NCBI RefSeq assembly: GCF_004341885.1
Contig: NZ_SLVX01000015.1
Location: 62,001 to 126,000 of the forward strand
DNA: 64,000 bases
Direction of reading: 5' to 3'
Source: Shinella granuli
GTDB taxonomy: Bacteria; Pseudomonadota; Alphaproteobacteria; Rhizobiales; Rhizobiaceae
The notes beneath the pieces are model-generated. The model ran no database searches. It was not told the origin of the DNA and was given only the letters and a program-made list of their open reading frames with translations. Both the position numbers and the translations under genes were made by a program. This document shows positions 51,250 through 60,552 of the stretch, piece by piece. The first letter of the stretch is position 1. Each line of letters starts with the position of its first letter.

Positions 51250-51395
51250 TGTTGAAAGCCGTCGCAAGCCGGCCTATCTCGGCGGTGAGAGCGGCACGCC
51301 GAGCCGCCGCCGCAGATGTCAGACACTGCCACGCAGCCCGCAGGACGCGGCTGCGCGGCGGCCGGGATTGTCCGGCGCCTTGAAAGGAAACGCAG

Positions 51396-52067
51396 ATGGA
51401 AGCCATTACGATCGATGTCGTCTCCGACGTCGTCTGCCCATGGTGCTATCTCGGCAAGAAGCGGCTCGACAAGGCGATCGAGGCCGTCGGCGACGATCTC
51501 GCCGTCGCCGTGACGTTCCGCCCCTACCAGCTCAATCCCGACATGCCGGCCGAAGGCGTCGACCACAAGACGCACCTTGCCGAAAAGCTCGGCGGCGACG
51601 AGGCCGTGACGCGCGCCCACGAGATGCTGGCGGGCCTCGGCCAGGAAGCCGGCATCGCTTTCGACTTTCCCGCGGTGAAGATCAGCCCGAACACGCTCGA
51701 CGCCCACCGGCTGCTGCGCTGGGCGATGATCGAAGGTCCCGAGGTGCAGAACCGGGTCGCGCTCGCCCTCTTCAAGGCCTATTTCGAGGAAGGCCGCAAT
51801 GTCGGCGACCGCACCGTCCTGCTCGACATCGCCGAAGCCTGCGGCATGGACCGGGCCGTCGTCACCGCCCTCTTCTCGGCCGGCGCGGATGTCGATTCGG
51901 TCAAGGAAGAGATCGGCATGGCCCGCGACATGGGCGTGACGGGCGTGCCCTGCTTCATCATCGACAACAAATATGCCGTGATGGGCGCGCAGTCGGTGGA
52001 CGTGCTGACCAATGCCTTCCGCGAGATCGCGGCCCTGAAGGCGCAGGAGCGCATCGGGAAGAACTGA
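51396..52067 (+). CDS. DsbA-family oxidoreductase (FrnE-like)
   Basis: 223-residue thioredoxin-fold protein without signal peptide, so cytoplasmic. The active-site Cys pair is CPWC (residues 14-17) in SDVVCPWCYLGKK, and the cis-Pro loop is TGVPCFIID. The family includes FrnE and 2-hydroxychromene-2-carboxylate isomerase-like proteins. Start ATG 51396 follows AAAGGAAA. Confidence 0.92.
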   Translation: MEAITIDVVSDVVCPWCYLGKKRLDKAIEAVGDDLAVAVTFRPYQLNPDMPAEGVDHKTHLAEKLGGDEAVTRAHEMLAGLGQEAGIAFDFPAVKISPNTLDAHRLLRWAMIEGPEVQNRVALALFKAYFEEGRNVGDRTVLLDIAEACGMDRAVVTALFSAGADVDSVKEEIGMARDMGVTGVPCFIIDNKYAVMGAQSVDVLTNAFREIAALKAQERIGKN

Positions 52068-52073
52068 CCGGCT

Positions 52074-52706
52074 TCACGCCCCGGCGGCGATGACGGAGGG
52101 GCGGGCCTTGACCCGCTCCCACCAGGCGTGGATTTCCGGAAAATCCGCAAGCAGCGTCGCGCCTTCCGGCGCCTGACCGAACAGGGCGAACATCGGCGCG
52201 GCGTGAAAATCGGCAAGCGACGCGTCCGGCCCGGCCAGCCAATGCCCCTTGCCGCAGAGGCCCGAAAGCGCCGCAAGGACGGTGCGCGCCTTTTCCAGCC
52301 CGGCGGCGATGCGCGCCTCGTCCGCAGGCGCCGTTTCCACGCGCTGGACATAGACGTCCCACACCATCGGCCGATAGGCGTAGTTGTCCAGCATGGCGAT
52401 GATCTGGTTCATCCGTGCCCGCTCGCGCAGGCCACGCGGCTGGAGCGGCGGGCCGGGAAAGGCCTCGTCCACATAGCGGGTGATGGCGCTCGCCTCGTAG
52501 AGGCCGAAACCGTCATGCTCGAAGGCGGGGATGCGGCCGAACGGATGGCGCGCCCGATAGTCCGCCGGCAATCCGCCCTCGGCGAACACGTCGATCGGTA
52601 CGAGATCGTAGGGCACGCCCTTCTCGTGGAGGGCAATCCGCACGATGCGGACATAGACGCTGTAGGTGGCGCCGTAGACGGTGACGGATACATCGGCGGC
52701 AGACAT
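52074..52706 (-). CDS. Glutathione S-transferase family protein
   Basis: 210 residues. N-terminal thioredoxin-like domain (SVTVYGATYSVYVRIVRIALHE, GRIPAFEHDGFGLYEASAI) and C-terminal helical domain (WLAGPDASLADFHAAPMF). The start is ATG 52706 (MSAADVSV) with GGAGG six bases upstream; a Met at 52712 is an alternative. It converges on the DsbA-like gene with a six-base gap. Confidence 0.89.
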   Translation of the reverse strand: MSAADVSVTVYGATYSVYVRIVRIALHEKGVPYDLVPIDVFAEGGLPADYRARHPFGRIPAFEHDGFGLYEASAITRYVDEAFPGPPLQPRGLRERARMNQIIAMLDNYAYRPMVWDVYVQRVETAPADEARIAAGLEKARTVLAALSGLCGKGHWLAGPDASLADFHAAPMFALFGQAPEGATLLADFPEIHAWWERVKARPSVIAAGA

Positions 52707-52772
52707 CTTCATCCTCCATCCCGGCGCAGCGCACCGGAGCATGTGCGCTTTTCTCCGAACCGCGAAAACGCC

Positions 52773-55700
52773 CTATTGCTTCGCCAGTCCCGCAAGCTGC
52801 GTCATCACCTGCGCCGCACCGGTCAGCCGCTTTTCCGGCGTCGGGTAGTCCCGGGCGAGGAACAGGCTCTGGTCGGGCCGGATCTTGGCCAGCGTGCCCT
52901 GCTTGGCGATATAGCCGACCAGCGCCGCCGGGTTCGGGAACTCCTTGTGGCGGAACTGCACGACGACGCCCTTCGGGCCGGCATCCAGCTTCTCGACATT
53001 GGCCACGCGGCAGAGCGACTTGATGTAGACGATCTTCAGCAGATGCTGCACCTCGACCGGCAGCGGCCCGAAGCGGTCGATGAGCTCGGCGCCGAAGGCG
53101 TCGATGTCGCCGAGCTCGGTGATCTCGCCGAGGCGGCGGTAGAGGCCGAGGCGCAGGTGCAGGTCCGGCACGTAGTCGTCGGGGATCATCACCGGCGTGC
53201 CGACGGAGATCTGCGGCGACCAGCCGCTGTCGGCAACCTCCTCGTCGCCCTTGATCTCCGCGACCGCCTCTTCGAGCATCTGCTGGTAAAGCTCGAAGCC
53301 GACTTCCTTGATATGGCCGGACTGTTCCTCGCCGAGCAGGTTGCCGGCGCCGCGGATATCGAGGTCGTGGCTGGCGAGCTGGAAGCCCGCGCCGAGCGTA
53401 TCGAGCGATTGCAGCACCTTGAGGCGGCGCTCCGCCGTACCCGTCAGCGTGCGGTTGACCGGGAGCGTCAGCAGCGCGAAGGCGCGCACCTTCGACCGGC
53501 CGACACGGCCGCGCAACTGGTAGAGCTGGGCAAGGCCGAACATGTCGGCGCGGTGGATGATCATCGTGTTCGCCGTCGGCACGTCGAGGCCGGATTCGAC
53601 GATGGTCGTCGAGAGCAGCACGTCGTAGCGGCCCTCGTAGAAGGCGTTCATGATGTCTTCGAGTTCGGTGGCCGGCATCTGGCCGTGCGCGACCGCGACC
53701 TTCAATTCGGGAACATCCTGGCGCAGGAAGTCTTGGATTTCCGAGAGGTCACTGAGGCGCGGGCAGACGTAAAAACTCTGGCCGCCGCGATAGTGCTCGC
53801 GCATCAGCGTTTCGCGGATGACGAGCGGATCGAAGGGCGAGATGAAGGTGCGCACGGCCATGCGGTCGACCGGCGGCGTGGTGATCAGCGAGAGTTCGCG
53901 CACGCCCGTCATGGCAAGCTGCAGGGTGCGCGGGATCGGCGTCGCCGAGAGCGTGAGCACATGCACGTCGCTCTTCAGCTCCTTCAGCCGCTCCTTGTGC
54001 TTGACGCCGAAATGCTGCTCCTCGTCGATGATCAGGAGGCCGAGATTGGCGAACTTGATCGACGAGCCGAGCAGCGCATGCGTTCCGACGACGATATCCG
54101 TCTTGCCTTCCGCCAGTTCCTTCTTGGTGAGCGCGAGTTCCTTCGAGCCGACCAGGCGGGAGGCCTGCTGGACACGGATGGGAAGCCCCCGGAACCGGTC
54201 GGAAAAGGTCTTGAAATGCTGGCGGGCGAGCAGCGTCGTCGGCACGACGACGGCGACCTGCACGCCGTTCATCGCCGCGATGAAGGCGGCGCGCAGCGCC
54301 ACTTCCGTCTTGCCGAAGCCGACGTCGCCGCAGACGAGCCGGTCCATCGGCCGGCCGGCCCCGAGATCCTCGCGCACGGCATCGATGGCGTTCGCCTGGT
54401 CGTCGGTCTCGTCATAGGGGAAGCGGGCGGCGAATTCGTCGTAGACGCCCTCCGTCGAGACGAGCACCGGCGCATGGCGCACGAGGCGCGCGGCGGCGAT
54501 CTGGATGAGTCCGCCGGCCATGTCGAGCAGGCGCTTCTTCAGCTTGGCCTTGCGCGCCTGCCAGGCGACGCCGCCGAGCTTGTCGAGCAGCGCGTCCGTG
54601 CCCTCGCCGCCGTAGCGCGACAGGAGGTCGATGTTCTCGACGGGCAGGAAGAGTTTCGCCTCGTCCGCATAGACGAGTTCGAGGCAGGCATGCGGCGCGC
54701 CCGCGGCCTCGATGGTTCTGAGGCCGACGAAGCGGCCGATGCCGTGCTCGGCATGGACGACGATCGAGCCCTCGTCGAGCCCGGCGACCTCGGTGATGAA
54801 ATCCGCCCCGCGCTTGCGCCGTTTCGAGCGCCGCACCATGCGGTCGCCCAGAATATCCTGCTCGCCGATGACGACGATATCGCCGGCCTCGAAGCCGCTT
54901 TCGAGGCTGAGCACGGCCGAGCCCGCCTCGCCGGGCTTCAGCTTGCGGAGATCGGAGAACCTCTCGACCGGCACGACATTGCCGAGGCCGTGTTCGGCAA
55001 GCACCTGCAAGAGGCGGTCGAGCGAGCCTTCCGACCAGCCGGTGACCAGCACCTTGGCACCGGAGGCCCGTTTGTCGGCGATATGTTTCACTGCCTGGTC
55101 GAAGACATTGACCCGGGCGCTGTCCGCATCCTCGCTGCCGGCCGGCCGTGCCCAGCGCATGCCGGGCCGCGCCGCGATGGTCTCGACATGCCGCGCCTCG
55201 CCCTCGTGCTCGTTGAAGGGCGAGAGACGGATGGCGTCGCGTTCGTCGAGTTCGCGGGCGAACCGCTCGGCATCGAGATAGAGAAGGCCCGGCGGCACCG
55301 GCTTGTAGGGCGTCGCCTGCGCCACCTGGCCCTTGCCGGGCGTCGCGGACGCCACGCGGGCCTCGTAGTAGTCGCGCACGAGACGGGAGCGCTCGACGGC
55401 CGCCTCACGCACCGTATGGTCCGTGACGATACGGAAGCCGGCAAGATAGTCGAAGGCGGTTTCGAGGCCGTCGTAGAACAGCGGCAGCCAATGCTCCATG
55501 CCGGCGTAGCGCCGGCCTTCGGAAACGGCCAGGTAGAGCGCGTCGTCGCGCGTCGCGGCGCCGAAGGAGGAGAGGTAGTGCTTGCGGAAATGCGAGATCG
55601 TCTCCGGCGTCAGCGTCACCTCGCTCATCGGGTTGAGGTCGAGGGAGCGCGCCTGGCCGGTCGTGCGCTGGCTGGCGGGATCGAAGGAGCGGATGCTCTC

Positions 55701-56279
55701 CAGCGTATCGCCGAAGAAATCCAGGCGCACCGGCTCGCCGCTGCCGGGCACGAAGACATCGAGGATGCCGCCGCGCACCGCATATTCGCCGACCTCGCGC
55801 ACGGTCGCGACGCGCTCGAAGCCGTTGCGCTCCAGCCGGGCGGCGATGTCGTCCATGCGCACCTGGTTGCCGGGGCGGGCGGAAAAGGCAAGGCTCTCGA
55901 TGATCGCGCGCGGCGCCGTCTTCTGCAGCATGGCGTTGACGGTGACGAGCACGATGGCCGCATGCGGCTTCTTCTGGTGGGCGATCAGCGCCGAGAGGGC
56001 GGAAAGGCGGCGCGCGGACACTTCCGCGCTCGGCGAGACGCGGTCATAGGGCAGACAGTCCCAGCCCGGCAGCGTCAGCACCGGAATATCAGGCGCGACG
56101 AAGCCGAGCATCTGTTCGAGATCGGAGATGCGCTGGCCGTCCGACAGCACATAGGCGAGCGGGCCGGAGCTGCGGGCGAGTTCGGCAAGGATCAGCGGCT
56201 CGACGCCGGACGGCACGGCGCCGATGGTCATCGGCCGGCCGGCGGCCGCAATGCGTTCGGGGGAAAATCCGGGGATCAT
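52773..56279 (-). CDS. mfd: Transcription-repair coupling factor
   Basis: 1168-residue translocase that removes stalled RNA polymerase and recruits UvrA. The UvrB-like N-terminal domains are followed by the RNA-polymerase interaction domain, then helicase motifs: Walker A CGDVGFGKTEVALRAAF, DEEQHFGVKHKERLK, and LSATPIPRTLQLAMTG, and the C-terminal TRCF domain. Start ATG 56279 overlaps the sdhE stop by four bases. Confidence 0.97.
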   Translation of the reverse strand: MIPGFSPERIAAAGRPMTIGAVPSGVEPLILAELARSSGPLAYVLSDGQRISDLEQMLGFVAPDIPVLTLPGWDCLPYDRVSPSAEVSARRLSALSALIAHQKKPHAAIVLVTVNAMLQKTAPRAIIESLAFSARPGNQVRMDDIAARLERNGFERVATVREVGEYAVRGGILDVFVPGSGEPVRLDFFGDTLESIRSFDPASQRTTGQARSLDLNPMSEVTLTPETISHFRKHYLSSFGAATRDDALYLAVSEGRRYAGMEHWLPLFYDGLETAFDYLAGFRIVTDHTVREAAVERSRLVRDYYEARVASATPGKGQVAQATPYKPVPPGLLYLDAERFARELDERDAIRLSPFNEHEGEARHVETIAARPGMRWARPAGSEDADSARVNVFDQAVKHIADKRASGAKVLVTGWSEGSLDRLLQVLAEHGLGNVVPVERFSDLRKLKPGEAGSAVLSLESGFEAGDIVVIGEQDILGDRMVRRSKRRKRGADFITEVAGLDEGSIVVHAEHGIGRFVGLRTIEAAGAPHACLELVYADEAKLFLPVENIDLLSRYGGEGTDALLDKLGGVAWQARKAKLKKRLLDMAGGLIQIAAARLVRHAPVLVSTEGVYDEFAARFPYDETDDQANAIDAVREDLGAGRPMDRLVCGDVGFGKTEVALRAAFIAAMNGVQVAVVVPTTLLARQHFKTFSDRFRGLPIRVQQASRLVGSKELALTKKELAEGKTDIVVGTHALLGSSIKFANLGLLIIDEEQHFGVKHKERLKELKSDVHVLTLSATPIPRTLQLAMTGVRELSLITTPPVDRMAVRTFISPFDPLVIRETLMREHYRGGQSFYVCPRLSDLSEIQDFLRQDVPELKVAVAHGQMPATELEDIMNAFYEGRYDVLLSTTIVESGLDVPTANTMIIHRADMFGLAQLYQLRGRVGRSKVRAFALLTLPVNRTLTGTAERRLKVLQSLDTLGAGFQLASHDLDIRGAGNLLGEEQSGHIKEVGFELYQQMLEEAVAEIKGDEEVADSGWSPQISVGTPVMIPDDYVPDLHLRLGLYRRLGEITELGDIDAFGAELIDRFGPLPVEVQHLLKIVYIKSLCRVANVEKLDAGPKGVVVQFRHKEFPNPAALVGYIAKQGTLAKIRPDQSLFLARDYPTPEKRLTGAAQVMTQLAGLAKQ

Positions 56280-56584
56280 GCGCTGATGTCTTTGAAGAGC
56301 GGCGAGAAATCGGGGCGGTAGGCGGCGATGCGCGGGAAGAGGCCGTCGCGGAACGCCTCCGGCACCGGCTTTTCCCCCGTCACCCACTTGATGAGGTCGT
56401 TGTCCTCCTCGGCCATGATGCGCTCCAGCTCGTCGAGCTCGGCCTCGGAAAGCGTCTCGATCTCCGCATCGGCGAACGCGCCGAGCACCAGGTCCATCTC
56501 GCGGATGCCGCGGTGCCAGCAGCGGAAGAGGATGCGCTTGCGGCGCGGGTCGATCTCGGCGCTGGAGCGTGTCGTGCCCGTCAT
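56276..56584 (-). CDS. sdhE: Succinate dehydrogenase assembly factor 2 (SdhE)
   Basis: 102-residue flavinylation factor for SdhA. The RGxxE motif is HRGIREMD. It starts MTGTTRSSAEIDPRRKRILF. It overlaps mfd by ATGA, so the pair is coupled. It is divergent from recG, a conserved layout in rhizobia. Confidence 0.94.
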   Translation of the reverse strand: MTGTTRSSAEIDPRRKRILFRCWHRGIREMDLVLGAFADAEIETLSEAELDELERIMAEEDNDLIKWVTGEKPVPEAFRDGLFPRIAAYRPDFSPLFKDISA

Positions 56585-56693
56585 GATCGTGCTCGCTTTT
56601 CTTTCACTCAGGTATAATTCCGCGTTTCTATAGACCGGCAAAAGCCGCTTGTCAGCCTTGCCAAAGCGTCCCGGTCCGGCGATTTTGGCCGCC

Positions 56694-58799
56694 ATGAGAC
56701 CCGCATTGCTCGATCCGCTCTTCGCTCCCCTCTCCTCGCTCCCGGGCATCGGCCCGAAGCTCGGCGATCTCTTCGCGCGCCTGCTCGGCCAGGAGAGCAT
56801 CGAGGACTGCCGGGTCATCGACCTCGTCTTCCATTTCCCGCACTCGATCGTCGACCGGCGCAACCAGCCGGGTATCGCCCATGCGCCGCAGGGCGTCATC
56901 GTCACCATCACCGGCCGCGTCGACCGCCACCAGCCGCCACCACCGGGCAAATCGAGCCAGCCCTACCGCGTCTTCCTGCACGACGAGACCGGGGAGCTGG
57001 CGCTCACCTTCTTCCGCGTCAAGGGCAACTGGCTGGAAAAGGCCCTGCCGATCGACGAGACGGTGGTGGTGAGCGGCAAGGTCGACTGGTTCAACGGCCG
57101 TCCCTCCATGGTGCATCCGGACTATATGGCCCGGCTCGGCGAGGCGGACACGGTGCCGCTGGTCGAGCCCGTGCACGGCCTTACCGCCGGCCTCACCGCG
57201 CGCGTGCTGCGCAAGTCGGTGGAGGCGGCCGTCGCGCGCGTGCCGCACCTGCCGGAATGGATCGAGCCGACATTGCTGCAGCGGCAGGGTTTCTCCTCTG
57301 CCTTCGACGCCATCCACCGCCTGCACGATCCGCGCGACGAGACGGATCTCGACCCGCAGGCCCCCGCCCGCCGCCGGCTCGCCTATGACGAATTCCTGGC
57401 GGGCCAGATCTCGCTCGCTCTGGTGCGCCAGCGCCTGCGCAAGGTCGCCGGGCGGCCGGTGATCGCAACCGGCGAACTGAGCCGCCCGGTGATCGATGCC
57501 CTGCCCTTCTCGCTGACCGGCAGCCAGCAGGCGGCGATCGCCGAGGTGCTGAAGGACATGGCGGGCGAGCAGCGCATGCTGCGGCTCTTGCAGGGCGATG
57601 TCGGCGCGGGCAAGACGGCGGTGGCGCTGATGGCGATGCTGGCGGCCGTCGAATCGGGCGGACAGGCCGTGCTGATGGCGCCGACGGAAATCCTGGCGCG
57701 CCAGCATTTCGCCACGCTCTCGCGCATGGCGGCGCCATCGGGCGTCACCATCGACGTCCTGACCGGGCGCACCAAGGGCCGCGAGCGCGACGCCATCCTC
57801 GACCGCATCGCCTCGGGCGAAACGCAGATCGTCATCGGCACGCACGCGCTCTTCCAGGACAATGTCGCCTACAGGGACCTCGTGCTCGCCGTGGTGGACG
57901 AGCAGCATCGTTTCGGCGTGCACCAGCGCCTGCGGCTGACGGCCAAGGGCATCTCGCCGCACATGCTCGTCATGACCGCGACGCCCATTCCCCGCACGCT
58001 GGTGCTCGCCGCCTTCGGCGACATGGACGTGTCGAAGCTCACGGAGAAGCCCGCCGGCCGCAAGCCGATCCAGACGGTCGTCATGCCCCAGGAGCGCATC
58101 GGCGACATCGTCGACCGGCTGCGCACGGCGCTTGCCGAGGGCAAGAAGGCCTACTGGATCTGCCCGCTGGTGGAGGAGACGGAAGAGAGCGAGCTGATGT
58201 CCGTCGAGGAACGGCATGCAACGCTCGCCAGCGTCTTCGGTGAGGCCGCCGGGCTCGTGCACGGGCGGATGAGCGGGCCGGAGAAGGATGCCGCCATGCT
58301 CGCCTTCAAGAACGGCGAGACGCGGCTGCTCGTCGCGACGACCGTGGTGGAGGTCGGCGTCGACGTGCCGGATGCCTCCATCATGGTGATCGAACATGCG
58401 GAGCGCTTCGGGCTTGCTCAGCTCCACCAGTTGCGCGGCCGCGTCGGGCGCGGCGCGGAGGCGTCGAGCTGCATCCTCATCTACAAGGGGCCGCTCAGCG
58501 AGAACGGCCGGGCGCGGCTTTCCATCCTGCGCGAGACGGAGGACGGTTTCCGCATCGCCGAGGAGGACCTGAAGCTGCGCGGCGAAGGCGAGCTTCTGGG
58601 CACCCGCCAGTCCGGCACGCCCGGCTTCCTGGTGGCCAGCCTCGAAGCCCATGGCGACCTTCTCGAAATCGCCCGCAAGGACGCCGCCTATGTGCTGGAA
58701 CGCGATGCGGACCTGACCAGCGAACGGGGCGAGGCGATCCGCACGCTGCTCTATCTCTACCGCCGCGACGAGGCGATCCGCTTCCTGCGCGCCGGCTAG
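56694..58799 (+). CDS. recG: ATP-dependent DNA helicase RecG
   Basis: 701-residue branch-migration helicase. It has the wedge OB domain (VIVTITGRVDRHQ), the SF2 motor with Walker A LLQGDVGAGKTAVALMAM, DEQHRFGV and TATPIPRTL, and the TRG region QLHQLRGRVGRG. Start ATG 56694 (MRPALLDPL); an in-frame TTG at 56649 would add 15 residues. Confidence 0.97.
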   Translation: MRPALLDPLFAPLSSLPGIGPKLGDLFARLLGQESIEDCRVIDLVFHFPHSIVDRRNQPGIAHAPQGVIVTITGRVDRHQPPPPGKSSQPYRVFLHDETGELALTFFRVKGNWLEKALPIDETVVVSGKVDWFNGRPSMVHPDYMARLGEADTVPLVEPVHGLTAGLTARVLRKSVEAAVARVPHLPEWIEPTLLQRQGFSSAFDAIHRLHDPRDETDLDPQAPARRRLAYDEFLAGQISLALVRQRLRKVAGRPVIATGELSRPVIDALPFSLTGSQQAAIAEVLKDMAGEQRMLRLLQGDVGAGKTAVALMAMLAAVESGGQAVLMAPTEILARQHFATLSRMAAPSGVTIDVLTGRTKGRERDAILDRIASGETQIVIGTHALFQDNVAYRDLVLAVVDEQHRFGVHQRLRLTAKGISPHMLVMTATPIPRTLVLAAFGDMDVSKLTEKPAGRKPIQTVVMPQERIGDIVDRLRTALAEGKKAYWICPLVEETEESELMSVEERHATLASVFGEAAGLVHGRMSGPEKDAAMLAFKNGETRLLVATTVVEVGVDVPDASIMVIEHAERFGLAQLHQLRGRVGRGAEASSCILIYKGPLSENGRARLSILRETEDGFRIAEEDLKLRGEGELLGTRQSGTPGFLVASLEAHGDLLEIARKDAAYVLERDADLTSERGEAIRTLLYLYRRDEAIRFLRAG

Positions 58800-58897
58800 G
58801 GTCCAGCCGCAAACGCTCCGGCCACAAAAACGTGATTTCGCCGATATCCGTCGTGAAGGCATACTTCCTCCTGCCTCAGCGAAGAAGGAGAAATGCC

Positions 58898-59113
58898 ATG
58901 AAGACAGTTCTCGCAGTCGCAGCAACGCTCGGCCTTTCGGCGTCCGCCGCCTTTGCGGATTGCGCCTGGCACAACAAGGTCAATGCGGAGGTCAAGGTCG
59001 ACAAGACGATCACCACCGCAAGCGTTACCACCACCCAGAAACAGTCCCGCCTGCCGGCGGAGGAAAGCAAGATCATTCTGGAAGACCAGACGGACGCCGC
59101 CGTCACTGAATAG
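58898..59113 (+). CDS. Small exported hypothetical protein
   Basis: 71 residues with a clear signal peptide (MKTVLAVAATLGLSASAAFA, cleaved before DCAWH). The mature 50 residues are polar and Thr/Lys-rich and contain one Cys. GAAGGAG lies before the ATG at 58898. Unknown function. Confidence 0.75.
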   Translation: MKTVLAVAATLGLSASAAFADCAWHNKVNAEVKVDKTITTASVTTTQKQSRLPAEESKIILEDQTDAAVTE

Positions 59114-59183
59114 GCTTTTCCGGCCGCCCCTTCGCGGGGCGGCTCGAAGGCTGACCGCCGACATCATGCGCAAACCTGCCCTC

Positions 59184-59215
59184 CGTCATCCTCGGGCTTG
59201 ACCCGACGATTCATG
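59184..59215 (+). repeat. Rhizobial palindromic intergenic repeat, copy 3 (degenerate)
   Basis: Matches the 45741 element with a few changes. It is paired with an inverted copy at 59243-59271. Confidence 0.65.
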
Positions 59216-59242
59216 CCGCAAGGTGGGGCGTGCCTTGACGCG

Positions 59243-59271
59243 TGGACCTCGGCTCAAGCCCGAGGATGACG
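59243..59271 (-). repeat. Rhizobial palindromic intergenic repeat, copy 4 (degenerate)
   Basis: Inverted relative of copy 3, 28 bases away, with the shared CCCGAGGATGACG end. The pair fills the gap between the small exported protein and the DUF502 gene. Confidence 0.65.
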
Positions 59272-59314
59272 TCGAGGGCGGGGCTGGCTCGCGGCAAACG
59301 AACCTCTTTGTCCC

Positions 59315-60019
59315 TCAGCCCTTCTTCTTGCCCTTCGCCTTGATTTTCTGTTCCTCGCTCTCGACGAGCTGGAGCGGCTTTTCCGGCGGCGTGACGAGGC
59401 CGACGGAGATGATGAGCTTTGCGGCGTCCTCCGCGCTCATGTCGAGCGGCACGATCTTCTCCCGCGGCACATAGACAAGCCACCCGGCCGTCGGGAACGG
59501 CGTCGGCGGCAGGAAGCAGGCGACCATGTCCTTGCCCATCGCCTTGAATTTCGTCGCGATCTCGCCGCGCGCATCCGTCGCCACGAAGACGATCGCCCAC
59601 AGGCCCGGGCTCGGATATTCGATCATCGCCGCCTTGTTGAACGAGGTGCCTTTGTCCTTCAGCACCGTCTCGAAGATCTGCTTCAGGCTCTTGTGCACCG
59701 TGCGCACCAGCGGTGTGCGGTTGAACAGCCCGTCGCCGAACTCGACGATGGTGCGGCCGATGAGGTTCTTGCCGAGGAAGCCGACGAGCGTGATCAGCAC
59801 CAGCGCCGTCAAGAGGCCGAAGCCGGGGATGGCGAACTGGAGATAGTTTTCCGGGTTGTACTGCGCCGGAATATAGGGCTTCACCCAGCTGTCGGCCCAG
59901 CGGATGAAGGTCCAGGTCAACCATATGGTGATGGCGATCGGCGCGCAGATGACGAGGCCGGTCAGGAAATTGTTGCGCAGCCGCATGGCAAGCGACTGCC
60001 TCGGGACAAGGTCGGTCAT
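59315..60019 (-). CDS. DUF502 family membrane protein
   Basis: 234 residues with two N-terminal membrane helices (about 15-40 and 65-90) and a soluble C-terminal domain. The family traits NNFLTGLVICAPIAITIWLTW and VRTVHKSLKQIFETVL are seen. Function unknown. Start ATG 60019. Confidence 0.89.
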   Translation of the reverse strand: MTDLVPRQSLAMRLRNNFLTGLVICAPIAITIWLTWTFIRWADSWVKPYIPAQYNPENYLQFAIPGFGLLTALVLITLVGFLGKNLIGRTIVEFGDGLFNRTPLVRTVHKSLKQIFETVLKDKGTSFNKAAMIEYPSPGLWAIVFVATDARGEIATKFKAMGKDMVACFLPPTPFPTAGWLVYVPREKIVPLDMSAEDAAKLIISVGLVTPPEKPLQLVESEEQKIKAKGKKKG

Positions 60020-60054
60020 CGGATATCCAGCATCTGGCGAGCGTGGGAGGGCAC

Positions 60055-60552
60055 TCAGCCGTAGAAACCCGGATGATAGGAAACGGTTCCTCCGCCGTAA
60101 ACCGGTGAAAACGCCACACGCATGAAATAGTCCGGCGGCACGCCGTCGAGCGTCAGCTTCGGATCGGCCGCAAAGCCGAACCGGCCGTAATAGGCGGGAT
60201 CGCCGAGCAGCACGCAGCCCGCCGCTCCCAGCGCCTTCAGCCGCTCCAGCCCGTCCTTGACGAGCCTGCCGCCGATGCCCTCGCCCTGGCGGGCCGGATC
60301 GACGGAAATCGGGCCGAGGCCGTACCAGCCCACGCTGCCGTCGGAAACCGTGACCGGCGAGAAGGCGACATGGCCGACGATCACGCCGTCCGATTCCACC
60401 ACCAGCGAAAGCGTCAGGGCGCCCGCGGCGCGCAGGCGGTCGATGATGAGGTGTTCGGTGCCGTCGGCATGCGGCGCCGTCCTGAAGGCCGTCTCCGTCA
60501 GCGTGCGGATGGCGTCCACGTCGTCGGGTCGTTCCGGGCGCAGAAAGATCAT
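60055..60552 (-). CDS. GNAT-family N-acetyltransferase
   Basis: 165-residue acetyltransferase. It begins MIFLRPERPDDVDAIRTL and has the acetyl-CoA loop VDPARQGEGIGGRLVKDGL and the GDPAYYGRFGF end motif typical of the YhbS subgroup. Its start overlaps the glmS stop by ATGA, so it is co-translated with glmS. Substrate unknown. Confidence 0.9.
   Translation of the reverse strand: MIFLRPERPDDVDAIRTLTETAFRTAPHADGTEHLIIDRLRAAGALTLSLVVESDGVIVGHVAFSPVTVSDGSVGWYGLGPISVDPARQGEGIGGRLVKDGLERLKALGAAGCVLLGDPAYYGRFGFAADPKLTLDGVPPDYFMRVAFSPVYGGGTVSYHPGFYG

Noticed and set aside
52128-56321. 1397-residue plus-strand frame opposite mfd
   Set aside because: Shadow of mfd; Asp/Arg/Ala-rich translation with no known fold.
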